Shown piece after piece: positions 9,227 through 18,790 of a stretch of 63,820 nucleotides of DNA (position 1 is the first letter of the stretch; each line of letters starts with the position of its first letter). The stretch is from Aridibacter famidurans. GTDB taxonomy: Bacteria > Acidobacteriota > Blastocatellia > Pyrinomonadales > Pyrinomonadaceae. The translations under genes were made by a program, and so were the position numbers. The notes beneath the pieces are model-generated. The model ran no database searches, had not been told where the DNA came from, and saw nothing but the letters and a program-made list of their open reading frames with translations. The DNA lies in assembly GCA_024103495.1 (NCBI GenBank), contig JAGFIQ010000112.1:1-63820 (forward strand), written 5' to 3'.

Positions 9227-9549
9227 AACAGGGATAAAGGGGATGGAATGGATGAGAAAGAATCTCAGACCCCGGTTTGAATGACGCCGGTCTTGCCCGC
9301 CACGACTGGTATTGAGAAGTAAGGACTGAGGCGGTTCCTTCGCGTAGCGAACACTGAGTTTGGCAGTGGACTTCAGTCCAGGGGGTGAGTCGCAACGGAT
9401 TTCCCTGGTCGCGTCGCGACGTTGGAGTGAGAAGCGAGAGGTGAGTAGTGTCTGAAGCGCAACCGTCAGGGAGGGATACCGTTTCAGGTCTCAAGTTTAA
9501 GGTTTCAAGTGTCACGTAATAAGTGCGCGAACTTGGTGAATATCTCTCA
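9227..9549. other. Non-coding gap between convergent genes
   Basis: No convincing gene. The only long frame (minus strand, to 9515) has low-complexity, non-protein-like content and overlaps the cupin. A perfect 14-base palindrome TGGACTTCAGTCCA (9367-9380) and a nearby GAGGTGAGTAGTG resemble material near 205-235, so part of this gap may be a dispersed REP-like repeat. Confidence 0.5.
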
Positions 9550-10005
9550 CTAGTCGGAACCCTTCCTGAAAGAATTTAGTAACAATCCGGTGCCGCCGTA
9601 AATACCAAGCACTAGCATGAGCGCGTCGCCCAAAAGGCTCAAGTTCGCGTAAAGACCACCGTATTCAAAGAATCGAACGCGATCGAACTTGTAGTTGAGA
9701 ATCAGGAAACATTGTAAGACCAATATCGCAAGAACAAGAGCTGCTGTGATCTGTAACCAAATAGATCTCGCTTTCCTACTGATCGCAAGCAAGAGCACCA
9801 TTGCTCCAATGACAAGTAAATATCTTACGTGCTCATTAAGAAATGCAGGAGGATCAACCGCAAACCCCTGATCGAGCAACTGCTTAACGACCAGGTGTTT
9901 TGAGTAAATATAAACGCCGTTAAGAGTAGCGATCGACAAAAAGAGTACGGCTGAGAGATTCGCGGTCTTTTGCGGGCCGCTAGAAAGAGCCTTTGAGTTT
10001 CCCAT
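9550..10005 (-). CDS. Four-helix membrane protein of unknown function
   Basis: A 151-residue protein with four hydrophobic segments (about residues 18-38, 60-76, 84-107 and 121-144) and short polar loops. No recognised family motif. The gene follows gmhB by 4 bases on the same strand and so is likely the last gene of the LPS-heptose cluster. Its base composition is more AT-rich than its neighbours. Confidence 0.65.
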   Translation of the reverse strand: MGNSKALSSGPQKTANLSAVLFLSIATLNGVYIYSKHLVVKQLLDQGFAVDPPAFLNEHVRYLLVIGAMVLLLAISRKARSIWLQITAALVLAILVLQCFLILNYKFDRVRFFEYGGLYANLSLLGDALMLVLGIYGGTGLLLNSFRKGSD

Positions 10006-10009
10006 CGTT

Positions 10010-10552
10010 CTAGCCTATCTCCACGATCCTCCTGGCAGCATTGAGCAGATCGTCGGCTACGAAGTCCGGCTGGAGTTCAAGTGATTTCTCAGTCGTACTG
10101 CCGTAACCTGTTCTTACTAACACAGTTCGTGTTCCCGCATTGATCCCTAGCCCAAGGTCCAGTTCCTTGTCCCCGATCGTCCAGCTGAGTCCCATATCGT
10201 AACTGTTTACTTCCATCGCCTGCCGGATCATTCCCGTGTTCGGTTTGCGGCATTCGCATCCGGCGTCCGGAAGATGCGGGCAGAAATGGAACGACGCGAA
10301 CTCGATACCCGCCGCCTTCAGGGCAAGCCGTATCTTCTCGTGGATCGCGTTCACCGCCTTCGCGTCGAAGAATCCGCGACCGATCCCGGACTGGTTCGTA
10401 ACGACGACGAGTTCGAATCCCGCCTCCTTGAGCAAGAGCAACGCCTCGGTCGTGAACGGAAACAGCTTTGTTTCCTCGACGGTCGATAGAAAATCGACCT
10501 CTTCGATCAGCGTTCCGTCCCTGTCCAGAAAGATCGCTTTCTTCTTCTCCAT
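10010..10552 (-). CDS. gmhB: D-glycero-D-manno-heptose 1,7-bisphosphate phosphatase
   Basis: A HAD-superfamily phosphatase of 180 residues from ATG 10552. The longer frame upstream overlaps the heptosyltransferase and is rejected. Visible are the nucleophile motif FLDRDGTL, VVTNQSGIGRG, and the zinc-binding insert with FCPHLPDAGCECRKP, which is characteristic of GmhB. It removes the 7-phosphate during ADP-heptose synthesis for the LPS core. It starts 5 bases after the heptosyltransferase stop. Confidence 0.9.
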   Translation of the reverse strand: MEKKKAIFLDRDGTLIEEVDFLSTVEETKLFPFTTEALLLLKEAGFELVVVTNQSGIGRGFFDAKAVNAIHEKIRLALKAAGIEFASFHFCPHLPDAGCECRKPNTGMIRQAMEVNSYDMGLSWTIGDKELDLGLGINAGTRTVLVRTGYGSTTEKSLELQPDFVADDLLNAARRIVEIG

Positions 10553-10557
10553 ATTCG

Positions 10558-11583
10558 TCAGTTCTTTCGCAATCCAGCCAGCGCTTTCTCGACAACCATC
10601 TCCGGAGTGACGCGCGTCATGCACCGATGATCGATCGGGCATTCGCGGAGCATGCACGGCGAACATTCGACCGGTTCGCGGACCACCGTCCCGCCCCACG
10701 GCGCGGTCGTAAGGTGATTCGTCGGTCCGAAGACCGCAACAACGGGCGTTCCGACTGCGGAAGCCACATGAGCCAGTCCCATATCGTTCGAGATCAGAAG
10801 GTCCGCCTCCGCGATCACTGCTACAGCTTTTTCAAGCGAGGTTTCGCCTGTCAGGTCAAAAGCGCCAGTTCTCATTTCGCCCGAAACCTTGGCCGATGCG
10901 TCGCGATCTTCCTTTGAGCCCAGAAGAACCGTTTGTGCTCCAATTTCTTCCGAAAGGGCGTCAGCCACGGCCGCAAACCTCTCGGGCAGCCAGCGTTTCG
11001 CCCGCGAATTCTGCGAACCTGCGCCGAAAGCGATCAAGGGCGCCGAACTGTCGATGCCCTTCGAGGCCAGCATCTTGCGCGCCTCTTCGCGCCGAGGCTC
11101 GCTGACAGCGATGGACACGTCGGGATCGAGAGCTGCGGCTTCTACGCCAAGCTCGGCCGCGGCCGATCCGGCGAGTTCGATATAGTAGAAGATCTCGTGC
11201 CTTTCGCTTCTCCACTCGGGCTTCGGGAATGCTTTTGTGAGGAGTATCGCGCGGCCTTCACCCGCGTAGCCGAATCGTTTGGCGATTCCGGCGGCCCTCG
11301 CGACGAGTGCCGAACCAAATGAATTCGTAAAGATCAACGCAGCGTCAAATCCGCCTTGCCTCAACTGCTTCGCCTGCGAACGAATGGCCTTTGGCGAGTG
11401 CCCGCCGGCTTCGAGAACCAGGATCTCGTCAATGAAATCAGCATCCCGGAAGATACCTTCGGCCCACTCCTGGGTCGCCAGAGCGATCGACGCCTGAGGA
11501 AAAGACGCCCGCAAGAGCCTCATCGCGGGTACCGACATCACGGCGTCGCCGATCCAGTTCGTGCCTCTGACGAGCAGTTTCAT
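10558..11583 (-). CDS. waaF: ADP-heptose--LPS heptosyltransferase (WaaF-like)
   Basis: A GT9-family protein of 341 residues starting at ATG 11583, which overlaps the preceding stop by 4 bases (ATGA). The N terminus KLLVRGTNWIGDAVMS and the donor-binding region ISNDMGLAHVASAVGTPVVA followed by FGPTNHLTTAPWG are hallmarks of heptosyltransferase II. A Cys-rich segment (CSPCMLRECPIDHRC) near the C terminus is common in the family. It transfers heptose onto the inner LPS core at the inner membrane. Confidence 0.9.
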   Translation of the reverse strand: MKLLVRGTNWIGDAVMSVPAMRLLRASFPQASIALATQEWAEGIFRDADFIDEILVLEAGGHSPKAIRSQAKQLRQGGFDAALIFTNSFGSALVARAAGIAKRFGYAGEGRAILLTKAFPKPEWRSERHEIFYYIELAGSAAAELGVEAAALDPDVSIAVSEPRREEARKMLASKGIDSSAPLIAFGAGSQNSRAKRWLPERFAAVADALSEEIGAQTVLLGSKEDRDASAKVSGEMRTGAFDLTGETSLEKAVAVIAEADLLISNDMGLAHVASAVGTPVVAVFGPTNHLTTAPWGGTVVREPVECSPCMLRECPIDHRCMTRVTPEMVVEKALAGLRKN

Positions 11584-12452
11584 TCTCCGGCGATGAGCCC
11601 CTCCGGTCTCCTGAACAATGTTCGGAGCCCGTCTCCCATTTCGATCGCGGGTGACCACCCGAGCTCCTGCTTCACAAGTGAGAGGTCGGACACGTATCTG
11701 GCGGGCGTCGGCGCCGGAAGGGGGTTTTCTTCGTCAATTACTGCCTGCAGACCCGATGCCTTTTCAAGCTCCGAAACAAGATCTTTAAGCGACAGCGCAT
11801 TGTCCGGGCCGCCTCCGAGATTGTAGAGCCCGTGCCGGATGACGGAATCGCGGAACGCCTCGCAGGCCGAGATCAGATCGTCGACATGCAGCAGATCGCG
11901 AACCGGATCGCCGCCACCGGGAAGCCGTATAGGCTCTCCCTTGTCGATCGATTCGGCGTAATGGCCGACAAAGCCAGGCGTGTTTCCCTCGCTTCGAGGG
12001 GCGTAGACCGTCGACAAACGGAAGATGCAGGAGCGAAAGTTTCTTTGGTGCGCGTAGTACTCGACATATCGTTCGGCGATCAGTTTCGACCACTCGAGCG
12101 CCGTCTGGCGGGCATACAAAGTGGGGCAGTTTTCCGGGACTTCCTTGAAAGTGTCTGCAAAGCGTCCGTAGACGTCCTTCGTCGAGGCGAAGATGAACAC
12201 TGCGCCTTCTTTTACATTCTTGAGGAGATTGACCGTACCGTCGACATTCGTCAGGAAGGTCTCGTCGGCGGAATCTGGCGATTTGTCGAGATGCGCCGCC
12301 AGGTGAATGATGACATCGTAATCAGCGGCGGTCTGAGTGTCGTAGAGGTTGAGCAGGTCTCGGTTCGATCGCCTGGAGAAATCGTTCGCCGCGAAATGCT
12401 TCCGGAGGTGGGTTCCGAGATAACCGCTGCCGCCCGTTACAAGGTACTTCAT
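11580..12452 (-). CDS. NAD-dependent epimerase/dehydratase (extended SDR)
   Basis: A 290-residue protein with the nucleotide-binding TGGSGYLG motif at residues 6-13, and RDLLHVDDLISA and YNLGGG in the substrate-binding half. It probably acts on a nucleotide sugar, in keeping with the heptosyltransferase and gmhB genes downstream. The usual catalytic YxxxK reads YARQT at 113-117, so the active-site Lys is replaced by Thr. The Tyr and the upstream Ser are present. Either a neighbouring Lys (K123) compensates or the reaction differs. Confidence 0.85.
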   Translation of the reverse strand: MKYLVTGGSGYLGTHLRKHFAANDFSRRSNRDLLNLYDTQTAADYDVIIHLAAHLDKSPDSADETFLTNVDGTVNLLKNVKEGAVFIFASTKDVYGRFADTFKEVPENCPTLYARQTALEWSKLIAERYVEYYAHQRNFRSCIFRLSTVYAPRSEGNTPGFVGHYAESIDKGEPIRLPGGGDPVRDLLHVDDLISACEAFRDSVIRHGLYNLGGGPDNALSLKDLVSELEKASGLQAVIDEENPLPAPTPARYVSDLSLVKQELGWSPAIEMGDGLRTLFRRPEGLIAGE

Positions 12453-12471
12453 AACTCCGTATCCGGTTTAC

Positions 12472-13527
12472 TCAAACGTGCGCGCCTACGAGCCTCTGCA
12501 TCGATTCCGCCTTTCCGATCACGACGAGCAGGTCGCATTCTTCGATCTTCGTATTGCCGGAAGGATTAAAGATCATATCGCCCTCCTGCCTCCTGATCGC
12601 GACCACGAGCAGGTTGAGTTCGCGGCTCAAATTCGTGTCTTTCAGCGCTTTTCCGACCAGCGGACTCTCGGCATTGACTGGCACTTCCTCAAACACAAGA
12701 TCGAGGTGCTCCGCGACGATCGAGTCCATAAAATCGGCGATCGCGGGCTTGATCAACGCCCTCGCCATAGAAAGACTTCCGATTATCGTAGGAGCTATCA
12801 CCCGGCTCGCGCCCGCACGAATCAGCTTCGCTTCGGCCTGCTCTTCGACCGCTCTGGAAACGATGTGTAGGTTGCGGTTGAGGTCGCGCGCCGTGAGAAC
12901 GACATAGATGTTCGCCGCGTCGTCCGGAAGGCAGGTGGCAAGGCCTGCCGCGCGCTCGACCCCTGCCTCGATCAGGTTCTGTTCAAGAGTTGCGTCGCCG
13001 ATGATAGTGAACTGGCGTTCCGTGCCCTCAAGTCCCTCGATCCGCTTCTCGTCAAGTTCGATCAGCACGTGCGGGATCCCTTCCTTCTGAAGCGCGGTGA
13101 TAACCCGGCGGCCGACCCGGCCCGCACCGCAAATTATGTAATGGTCCGAGAGCTTTTCCATTTCTCTGGTTCTCCGCCTGTGTCCGAGCGTCGCGAGCAC
13201 CTCCGTGCGGATGAATGCCTGGGCAAGGATCGAGAGCGCGTAAAGGACTGTTCCAACGCCGAACAGTATGAATACGGATGTGAACGCCTTCCCGGCGACG
13301 GTGGCCGGGACATAATCACCGTAAACGACCGTTGTAACGGTCGTTGTTGTCAGGTAAATGGCGTCGAGCCAGCTGAGTCCTTCGATAAAATGGTAACCGA
13401 GCGTTCCGCCGGCGATCATAAGGAAGATCGCGGCGTGTGCGAGTATCAGCCTCTTCCTGAGGTCCGGTGACAATGACTCGAACAGGTTCATTCGCTGCAG
13501 GAGAGCGGGCCGGCCCAATGAAGGCAT
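12472..13527 (-). CDS. Two-helix potassium channel-like protein with TrkA-N domain
   Basis: A 351-residue protein with a pore module (membrane segments about 28-48 and 78-100) followed by an RCK/TrkA-N Rossmann domain (ICGAGRVGRRVI) and a C-terminal TrkA-C-like domain. The layout is that of MthK/Kch channels. The pore loop reads TVVYGD at residues 66-71, where nearly all K+ channels have TVGYGD, so the first filter glycine is a valine. An alternative start at M13 (13491) would leave the pore intact. Confidence 0.85.
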   Translation of the reverse strand: MPSLGRPALLQRMNLFESLSPDLRKRLILAHAAIFLMIAGGTLGYHFIEGLSWLDAIYLTTTTVTTVVYGDYVPATVAGKAFTSVFILFGVGTVLYALSILAQAFIRTEVLATLGHRRRTREMEKLSDHYIICGAGRVGRRVITALQKEGIPHVLIELDEKRIEGLEGTERQFTIIGDATLEQNLIEAGVERAAGLATCLPDDAANIYVVLTARDLNRNLHIVSRAVEEQAEAKLIRAGASRVIAPTIIGSLSMARALIKPAIADFMDSIVAEHLDLVFEEVPVNAESPLVGKALKDTNLSRELNLLVVAIRRQEGDMIFNPSGNTKIEECDLLVVIGKAESMQRLVGAHV

Positions 13528-13694
13528 GTGTCCCGCAAATAATCGCGCGTCGAGCGGAACGCGGGACGGCCGGATTGAACTAGACTAGGTTACCGAAACT
13601 ATATAGAATTTAAGGGTGTTCCGAATCAGGAACCCGCCGGGATCGCGCCTCCCTCCAGCAACCGGACCTACCCAACTCTAATCGAAGTCTCATA

Positions 13695-16499
13695 ATGCCA
13701 CAATTCGCCAACGTCAGAAACAAGGGACGGAATGTGCGCCGTTCCGCGCCCGGAAAGACGTCGAGGCTCCGCAGGTACAAGGCTCCAAAGCCGACGCTGT
13801 TCAGGCGGATCTTAAGGCTCATCTTCAACCCGGTCACGCTGGCGATCGCGGCTTTTTCGCTTCTCGCGGTTTTTCTCGTAGCTTCATATTTCTGGTTCGA
13901 ATTCTCCGACAAGATCAACCGGATGCTCGCCGGCGACATTTTTACGCGCAATGCCGGCATTTACTCCGCTCCAAAAACGATCCGAAAGGGCGAGCGGCTC
14001 AGCGGCGAGGAACTCGTCGATCATCTACGAACCGCCGGTTACGTCCGTGCCGACCGCGATGCCGATCCGCTTCGAGGCCGTTATGAGGCCTCTCCGGGAA
14101 GAGTGTCGATCGAACCGGGCAGTACCGCCGTCCTCGACGGCAAGGTCGAATTCAGGGATCTGGAAGTGACTTTCGACAAGAAGGGCGAGGTCATTGAGTC
14201 GATACGCGACAAGTCTTCCGGCGACGAGCTTTCCAAAACCGCGCTCGAGCCGTTAATGCTTAGTTCGATCGCGGCGGAGGGAGACGGCCGGCGAAAGGTC
14301 ATCACCTTCAGAGATCTTCCGCCTCATCTCGTGAAGGCGATCACCGTCACGGAAGACCGCGCCTTCTTCGATCACTGGGGCGTGAACTTCCGGGGCATCG
14401 CAAGGGCGCTCTGGAGAAGGTACGACGGCGAGGAGGACGGATCGCCGATCGAGAACCAGGGCGGCTCGTCGATCACGCAGCAGCTTGTGAAGAACCTGTT
14501 CCTGACGCCCGAACGCAGCTGGGAGAGAAAAGCGCGAGAGGCGTACATGTCCGTCATTCTCGAAACTAGGCTGACAAAGGAAGAGATCTTCACGCTCTAC
14601 GCGAACCAGATCTACCTTGGCCAGAACACAGGTGTCTCGATCTATGGCGTCGGCGAGGCCTCCACTATTTACTTTGGAAAGGACGTTTCCGCGCTCACTC
14701 TTCCGGAGGCGGCGTTCATCGCGGGAATCATCCGAAGTCCGAACCGCTACGATCCCTACAAACAGCCCGAACGCGTTAAGCAGAGAAGGAACCAGGTCCT
14801 CCAGTCGATGCTCGAAGCCGGCGAGATCTCCGCCGCGGATGCCAAGAAGGCGAAGGAAACGGGCCTCGGAGTGATCAAGCCCGCCGCGAGAAAGGACCAG
14901 CAGGGAATGGAGTATTTCTCGCAGTTTGCTGTGGAGCAGCTTCCCAAGGTGATCGACGATCCCGAAGCGCTTCAGCATCTGCGGGTCCTTACGACGATCG
15001 ACCCCGATCTTCAGAAGGTCGCACATAAGGCTGTCACTGAGCGCGTCGCAAAACTCGAAAGGCTTTTCAAGGAAGACAAACGCAAGAACCTGAATGCCGC
15101 GCTTGTCGCCATCAGGCCGAAGACCGGCGAGATCGTAGCGATGATCGGCGGCCGGGATTACGCCGACAACCAGTTCAACAGGGCCGCGCACGCTATGCGC
15201 CAGCCCGGTTCGGTTTTCAAGCCGTTTGTTTATGCATCGGCGATCAACACGGCCTATCTTCCGAACACACGGGTCTTAACCGCCGCGAGTATCTTCAAGG
15301 ACGAAAAAAAGGTGTTCACCTTTAACCAGGATACTTATTCTCCCAACAACTACGGCGATTATTTCTCGAACAAAGAGATGACCCTCCGCGATGCGCTTGT
15401 GAAGAGCAAGAACGTGATAACGGTCGATATCGCGATGGAGCTGAACGTCGGCAATGTGATGAGCCTTGCACGGAAGGCGGGTCTTCCAAAGGTTGAAAAG
15501 GCATATCCTTCGATGGCGCTGGGAACCGCCGAGGCGACACCGCTGCAGATGGCGAAGGCGTACTCGATGTTCGCGAACCTTGGGGACACGGTCGAGCCGA
15601 TCGCGATAAACCGGATCACGACCGGAGACGGAAAGACAGTCAAGGCTCCAACCGGTGAAAAACAGAACGTCCTGAGGCCTGACGTCTCTTATATCCTCGT
15701 CGACATGATGAAGGACGTGGTCAACAAAGGCACGGCTGCGGGGCTTTCCGCCTGGGGGTTCAAGAACTCGCAGGGAAAGAAAGGGTTTGCAGGAAAGACC
15801 GGAACTTCCCGGGACGGATGGTTCGTCGGATTCACCCCCGAGATCCTTGTCGCTGTGTATGTCGGATTTGATGACGGTTCCGACCTCGGATTAAAGGGTT
15901 CGGATTCGGCGATGCCGATCTGGGCGGACTTTATGAAGGAAGCGCTTCGGATGCATCCCGAATGGAACGGCGACTGGACGATGCCCGGGGGCATCCGGAA
16001 AGCCGAGATCGACACAAGGAACGGTTCGCTTATCAGGGAACTCGCGGCGGACGGAAGCGAGATCGAGCCTACGCCGACGCCAACGCCGGAATTCCCGGTA
16101 GATCCGGAAATAGCTCAGAGCCTCACGCCGGAGGCAAGCAGGGAACTCTACGTCACGAACGTGCCGCCGGAATTCAGACGTGTCGAGTTGTTTATCGGCG
16201 GGACAATTCCCAACCGCATGCTTCGCTCGGAATTCGACGAAGAGTTCCCGGACGGGATCGATCCCGACGCTTCTCCGACGCCGTTCACGACCTGGGAACA
16301 GGCGGAAGAAAACGCGCCAGCTTCACGCAGGCTTGACGAAACGGATGTTGACGGCAATGAGGTGACGGTCCAGTTCTGTCCTCTCTCGGGCAAGCGCGCG
16401 ACTGCGAACTGTCCCGAGAGGTCGGCGCGGAAGTTCCGGAAGGGAACGGAGCCGCGGGATTTCTGCGACTTTCACGTCGGAGATAAACGTTCAAACTAA
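13695..16499 (+). CDS. Bifunctional penicillin-binding protein (class A, PBP1)
   Basis: A 934-residue class A PBP. It has an N-terminal basic cytoplasmic tail, one membrane segment (about 45-70) and a glycosyltransferase domain with EDRAFFDHWG and GGSSITQQLVKN. The transpeptidase domain has SVFK (SxxK), SKN (SxN) and GKTGTS (KTG). A Pro/Thr-rich linker and a C-terminal extension with FCPLSGKRATANCP follow. It polymerises and cross-links peptidoglycan. All catalytic motifs are present. It is transcribed away from the channel gene and ends in a clear terminator. Confidence 0.95.
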   Translation: MPQFANVRNKGRNVRRSAPGKTSRLRRYKAPKPTLFRRILRLIFNPVTLAIAAFSLLAVFLVASYFWFEFSDKINRMLAGDIFTRNAGIYSAPKTIRKGERLSGEELVDHLRTAGYVRADRDADPLRGRYEASPGRVSIEPGSTAVLDGKVEFRDLEVTFDKKGEVIESIRDKSSGDELSKTALEPLMLSSIAAEGDGRRKVITFRDLPPHLVKAITVTEDRAFFDHWGVNFRGIARALWRRYDGEEDGSPIENQGGSSITQQLVKNLFLTPERSWERKAREAYMSVILETRLTKEEIFTLYANQIYLGQNTGVSIYGVGEASTIYFGKDVSALTLPEAAFIAGIIRSPNRYDPYKQPERVKQRRNQVLQSMLEAGEISAADAKKAKETGLGVIKPAARKDQQGMEYFSQFAVEQLPKVIDDPEALQHLRVLTTIDPDLQKVAHKAVTERVAKLERLFKEDKRKNLNAALVAIRPKTGEIVAMIGGRDYADNQFNRAAHAMRQPGSVFKPFVYASAINTAYLPNTRVLTAASIFKDEKKVFTFNQDTYSPNNYGDYFSNKEMTLRDALVKSKNVITVDIAMELNVGNVMSLARKAGLPKVEKAYPSMALGTAEATPLQMAKAYSMFANLGDTVEPIAINRITTGDGKTVKAPTGEKQNVLRPDVSYILVDMMKDVVNKGTAAGLSAWGFKNSQGKKGFAGKTGTSRDGWFVGFTPEILVAVYVGFDDGSDLGLKGSDSAMPIWADFMKEALRMHPEWNGDWTMPGGIRKAEIDTRNGSLIRELAADGSEIEPTPTPTPEFPVDPEIAQSLTPEASRELYVTNVPPEFRRVELFIGGTIPNRMLRSEFDEEFPDGIDPDASPTPFTTWEQAEENAPASRRLDETDVDGNEVTVQFCPLSGKRATANCPERSARKFRKGTEPRDFCDFHVGDKRSN

Positions 16500-16511
16500 A
16501 GCGCAAAAACA

Positions 16512-16540
16512 AAAGGCCGGGCAGATCAAGCCCGGCCTTT
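16512..16540 (+). terminator. Terminator between PBP and prolyl oligopeptidase genes
   Basis: An 11-bp perfect stem AAAGGCCGGGC / GCCCGGCCTTT with a 7-base loop lies between two convergent genes. The stem's A/T ends allow it to serve both directions. Confidence 0.85.
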
Positions 16541-16558
16541 CCTGTAAACTGAACGCGA

Positions 16559-18682
16559 TCAATCCACTCCCAGGTTCTCCATCAGGAAAGCGTAGGTGTC
16601 CGCTAGTTCCTCGATGATCTTCGACGTGGGCTTGCCTGCGCCGTGCCCCGCGTCGGTTTCGATCCGGATAAGCACAGGAGCATAGCCCGCCTGCGCCTCC
16701 TGAAGGGTCGCCGCGTACTTGAAGCTGTGAGCCGGGACCACACGGTCGTCGTGATCGGCCGTGGTGACCAGCACCGCCGGATAATTCGTGCCCTTCTTGA
16801 TGTTATGAAGAGGCGAGTAGGCATACAGCGCCTTAAACTCTTCGGGGTTCTCGGAAGATCCGTAGTCCGAAGTCCACGCGAATCCGATCGTGAACTTGTG
16901 GAACCTCAGCATGTCCATCACGCCGACCGCCGGAAGCGCAGCGCCGAACAGGTCGGGCCTTTGGTTCAGGACGGCGCCGACCAGGAGACCTCCGTTCGAA
17001 CCGCCCTGGATCGCGAGCTTTTCGGAGGAGGTGTATTTGTTGGCGATGAGCCATTCTCCGGCCGCGATGAAATCGTCGAACACGTTCTGTTTCTTCAGCT
17101 TCGTGCCGGCCTGGTGCCACTTCTCGCCATACTCGCCGCCTCCCCTTAGGTTCGCGACCGCGTAAACTCCGCCCATCTCCAGCCAGACGATCCTCGACGT
17201 GCTGAAGCCGGGAGTCATCGAGATGTTGAACCCGCCGTAACCGTAGAGCAGTGTCGGGTTCGAACCGTCAAGCTTGATCCCCTTCTTGTGTACGATGAAC
17301 ATCGGGACCTTTGTCCCATCCTTGCTCGGGTAAAAGACCTGCTTGACCTCGTAGTCATCCGGGTTGAAATCGACCTCCGCACGGCGGAAAAGAGTGCTCT
17401 TTCCGGTCTTCATATCGTAGCGGTAGATCGTCGGAGGAGCGTTGTAGCTTGAATAGGTGTAGAACGTTTCGGTGTCCTCGCGGCGGCCGCCGAATCCGCC
17501 CGCGGATCCGATTCCGGGCAATTCGACATCCCTTACGAACTTCCCTTCGATGTCGTAGATCTTTATCTGCGTGTAGGCGTCCTTCAGGTAGTCTGCGACA
17601 AACTGGTTGTTTATGAACGAAACGCCCGTGAGCGTCTCCGCCGCCTGCGGAATGACCTCGCGCCAGACGCGAGTGCGGGCGAGAACGTTCACGGCAACAA
17701 GCCTTCCGAGCGGCGCGTCCTTATCGGTTTCAAAAAAGAAGGTCGCGCCGTCGTTCCCGACATAGGAGTACTGGTTCTCAAACTTGTCGATCAGAGGGAC
17801 GATCGGCGCGTCCTTGAGCGTGAGGCTTTTGTAATAGACCTGGTTCTTGCGTGAGGTGCCGTCGCTGAGATAGATGAGAAGCCATTCACCGTCCTCCGTC
17901 ACAAAACCGTTTATTCCCATTTTCGGGTTGTCGGGACGCTCGTACACGAGCACGTCCTCGGACTGATCGGTTCCGAGTTCGTGATAATAAAGCTTCCGGT
18001 GAAGGTTTGCGTCCTCAAGCTTCGTCGCTTCGTTCGGCTCGGGGTAGCGGCTGTAAAAGACCCCTTTGCCGTCCTTTGTCCAGGAGACGCCGGAGAACTT
18101 TATGTGTTTCAGGTGGTCGGGAAGCTCCTTGCCGGTCTCGATGTCCATGAACTTGAACTCGCGCCAGTCAGAGCCGGCCTTCGATATCCCGTAAGCCAGA
18201 GTCTTTCCGTCTTCGGTGATCGCCATTCCGCTAAGGGCAATCGTGCCGTCCTTCGAGAACTTGTTTGGGTCGATCAGAACGCGGCCCGGATCCTCCGGTG
18301 AATCCGCGATGTAAACGACGCTTTGGTTCTGCAGGCCGTCATTCTTCGAATAGAAGTACTTGCCTCCGCGCTTGAACGGCGCCGAGTATCGCTCGTAGTT
18401 CCAGAGTTCGGTCAGGCGTTCTTTGAGTTGCTCTCGTTTGGGAAGTTTCTCGAGATATGCGAACGTCACTTTGTTCTGTGCTTCGATCCAGGCTCTTGAA
18501 TCGGCAGCATCCGGGTCTTCGAGCCAACGGTAGGGGTCGGCTACCTTTGTGCCGTGATAATCGTCTACCTGATCGACCTTCTTGGCCGTCGGGTAACTCA
18601 GCTTTTGCTGGGCTTGAACGGCCGAGAACAATAGGGACAGTACGAGAAATGCCGGGATAAACCCGCGTGACCTGATTGACAT
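16559..18682 (-). CDS. Prolyl oligopeptidase (S9 family), exported
   Basis: The ATG at 18682 has a strong site CCGGAGG five bases upstream and is chosen over the in-frame start at 18757. This gives 707 residues with a signal peptide (about 1-24, ending in AVQA). An N-terminal beta-propeller precedes the alpha/beta-hydrolase domain. The catalytic triad is visible: Ser in GGSNGGLL, Asp in DHDDRV and His in DAGHGAG. It cleaves short peptides after proline, here in the periplasm. Confidence 0.95.
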   Translation of the reverse strand: MSIRSRGFIPAFLVLSLLFSAVQAQQKLSYPTAKKVDQVDDYHGTKVADPYRWLEDPDAADSRAWIEAQNKVTFAYLEKLPKREQLKERLTELWNYERYSAPFKRGGKYFYSKNDGLQNQSVVYIADSPEDPGRVLIDPNKFSKDGTIALSGMAITEDGKTLAYGISKAGSDWREFKFMDIETGKELPDHLKHIKFSGVSWTKDGKGVFYSRYPEPNEATKLEDANLHRKLYYHELGTDQSEDVLVYERPDNPKMGINGFVTEDGEWLLIYLSDGTSRKNQVYYKSLTLKDAPIVPLIDKFENQYSYVGNDGATFFFETDKDAPLGRLVAVNVLARTRVWREVIPQAAETLTGVSFINNQFVADYLKDAYTQIKIYDIEGKFVRDVELPGIGSAGGFGGRREDTETFYTYSSYNAPPTIYRYDMKTGKSTLFRRAEVDFNPDDYEVKQVFYPSKDGTKVPMFIVHKKGIKLDGSNPTLLYGYGGFNISMTPGFSTSRIVWLEMGGVYAVANLRGGGEYGEKWHQAGTKLKKQNVFDDFIAAGEWLIANKYTSSEKLAIQGGSNGGLLVGAVLNQRPDLFGAALPAVGVMDMLRFHKFTIGFAWTSDYGSSENPEEFKALYAYSPLHNIKKGTNYPAVLVTTADHDDRVVPAHSFKYAATLQEAQAGYAPVLIRIETDAGHGAGKPTSKIIEELADTYAFLMENLGVD

Positions 18683-18734
18683 ATTGACCTCCGGAAATTG
18701 AATTGACGGTATATTACTACGCCGGAAGCCGCCT

Positions 18735-18765
18735 GAAAAACAAAACAAGCGGCACACGGCCGCTT
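18735..18765 (-). terminator. Terminator of the GGDEF/EAL gene
   Basis: On the minus strand the stem AAGCGGC / GCCGCTT has a 5-base loop and is followed by GTTTTGTTTTT. It lies just after the 18791 stop and before the prolyl oligopeptidase start. Confidence 0.8.
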
Positions 18766-18790
18766 AGAGAGCTTCAATTCGCTTTCTCGC

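Noticed and set aside
9147..9515. 122-codon minus-strand frame in the gap after the cupin gene
   Set aside because: Unlikely composition, overlaps the cupin, and covers repeat-like DNA.
14253..15191. 312-codon minus-strand frame inside the PBP gene
   Set aside because: Antisense to a gene with all catalytic motifs; no ribosome site or domain.
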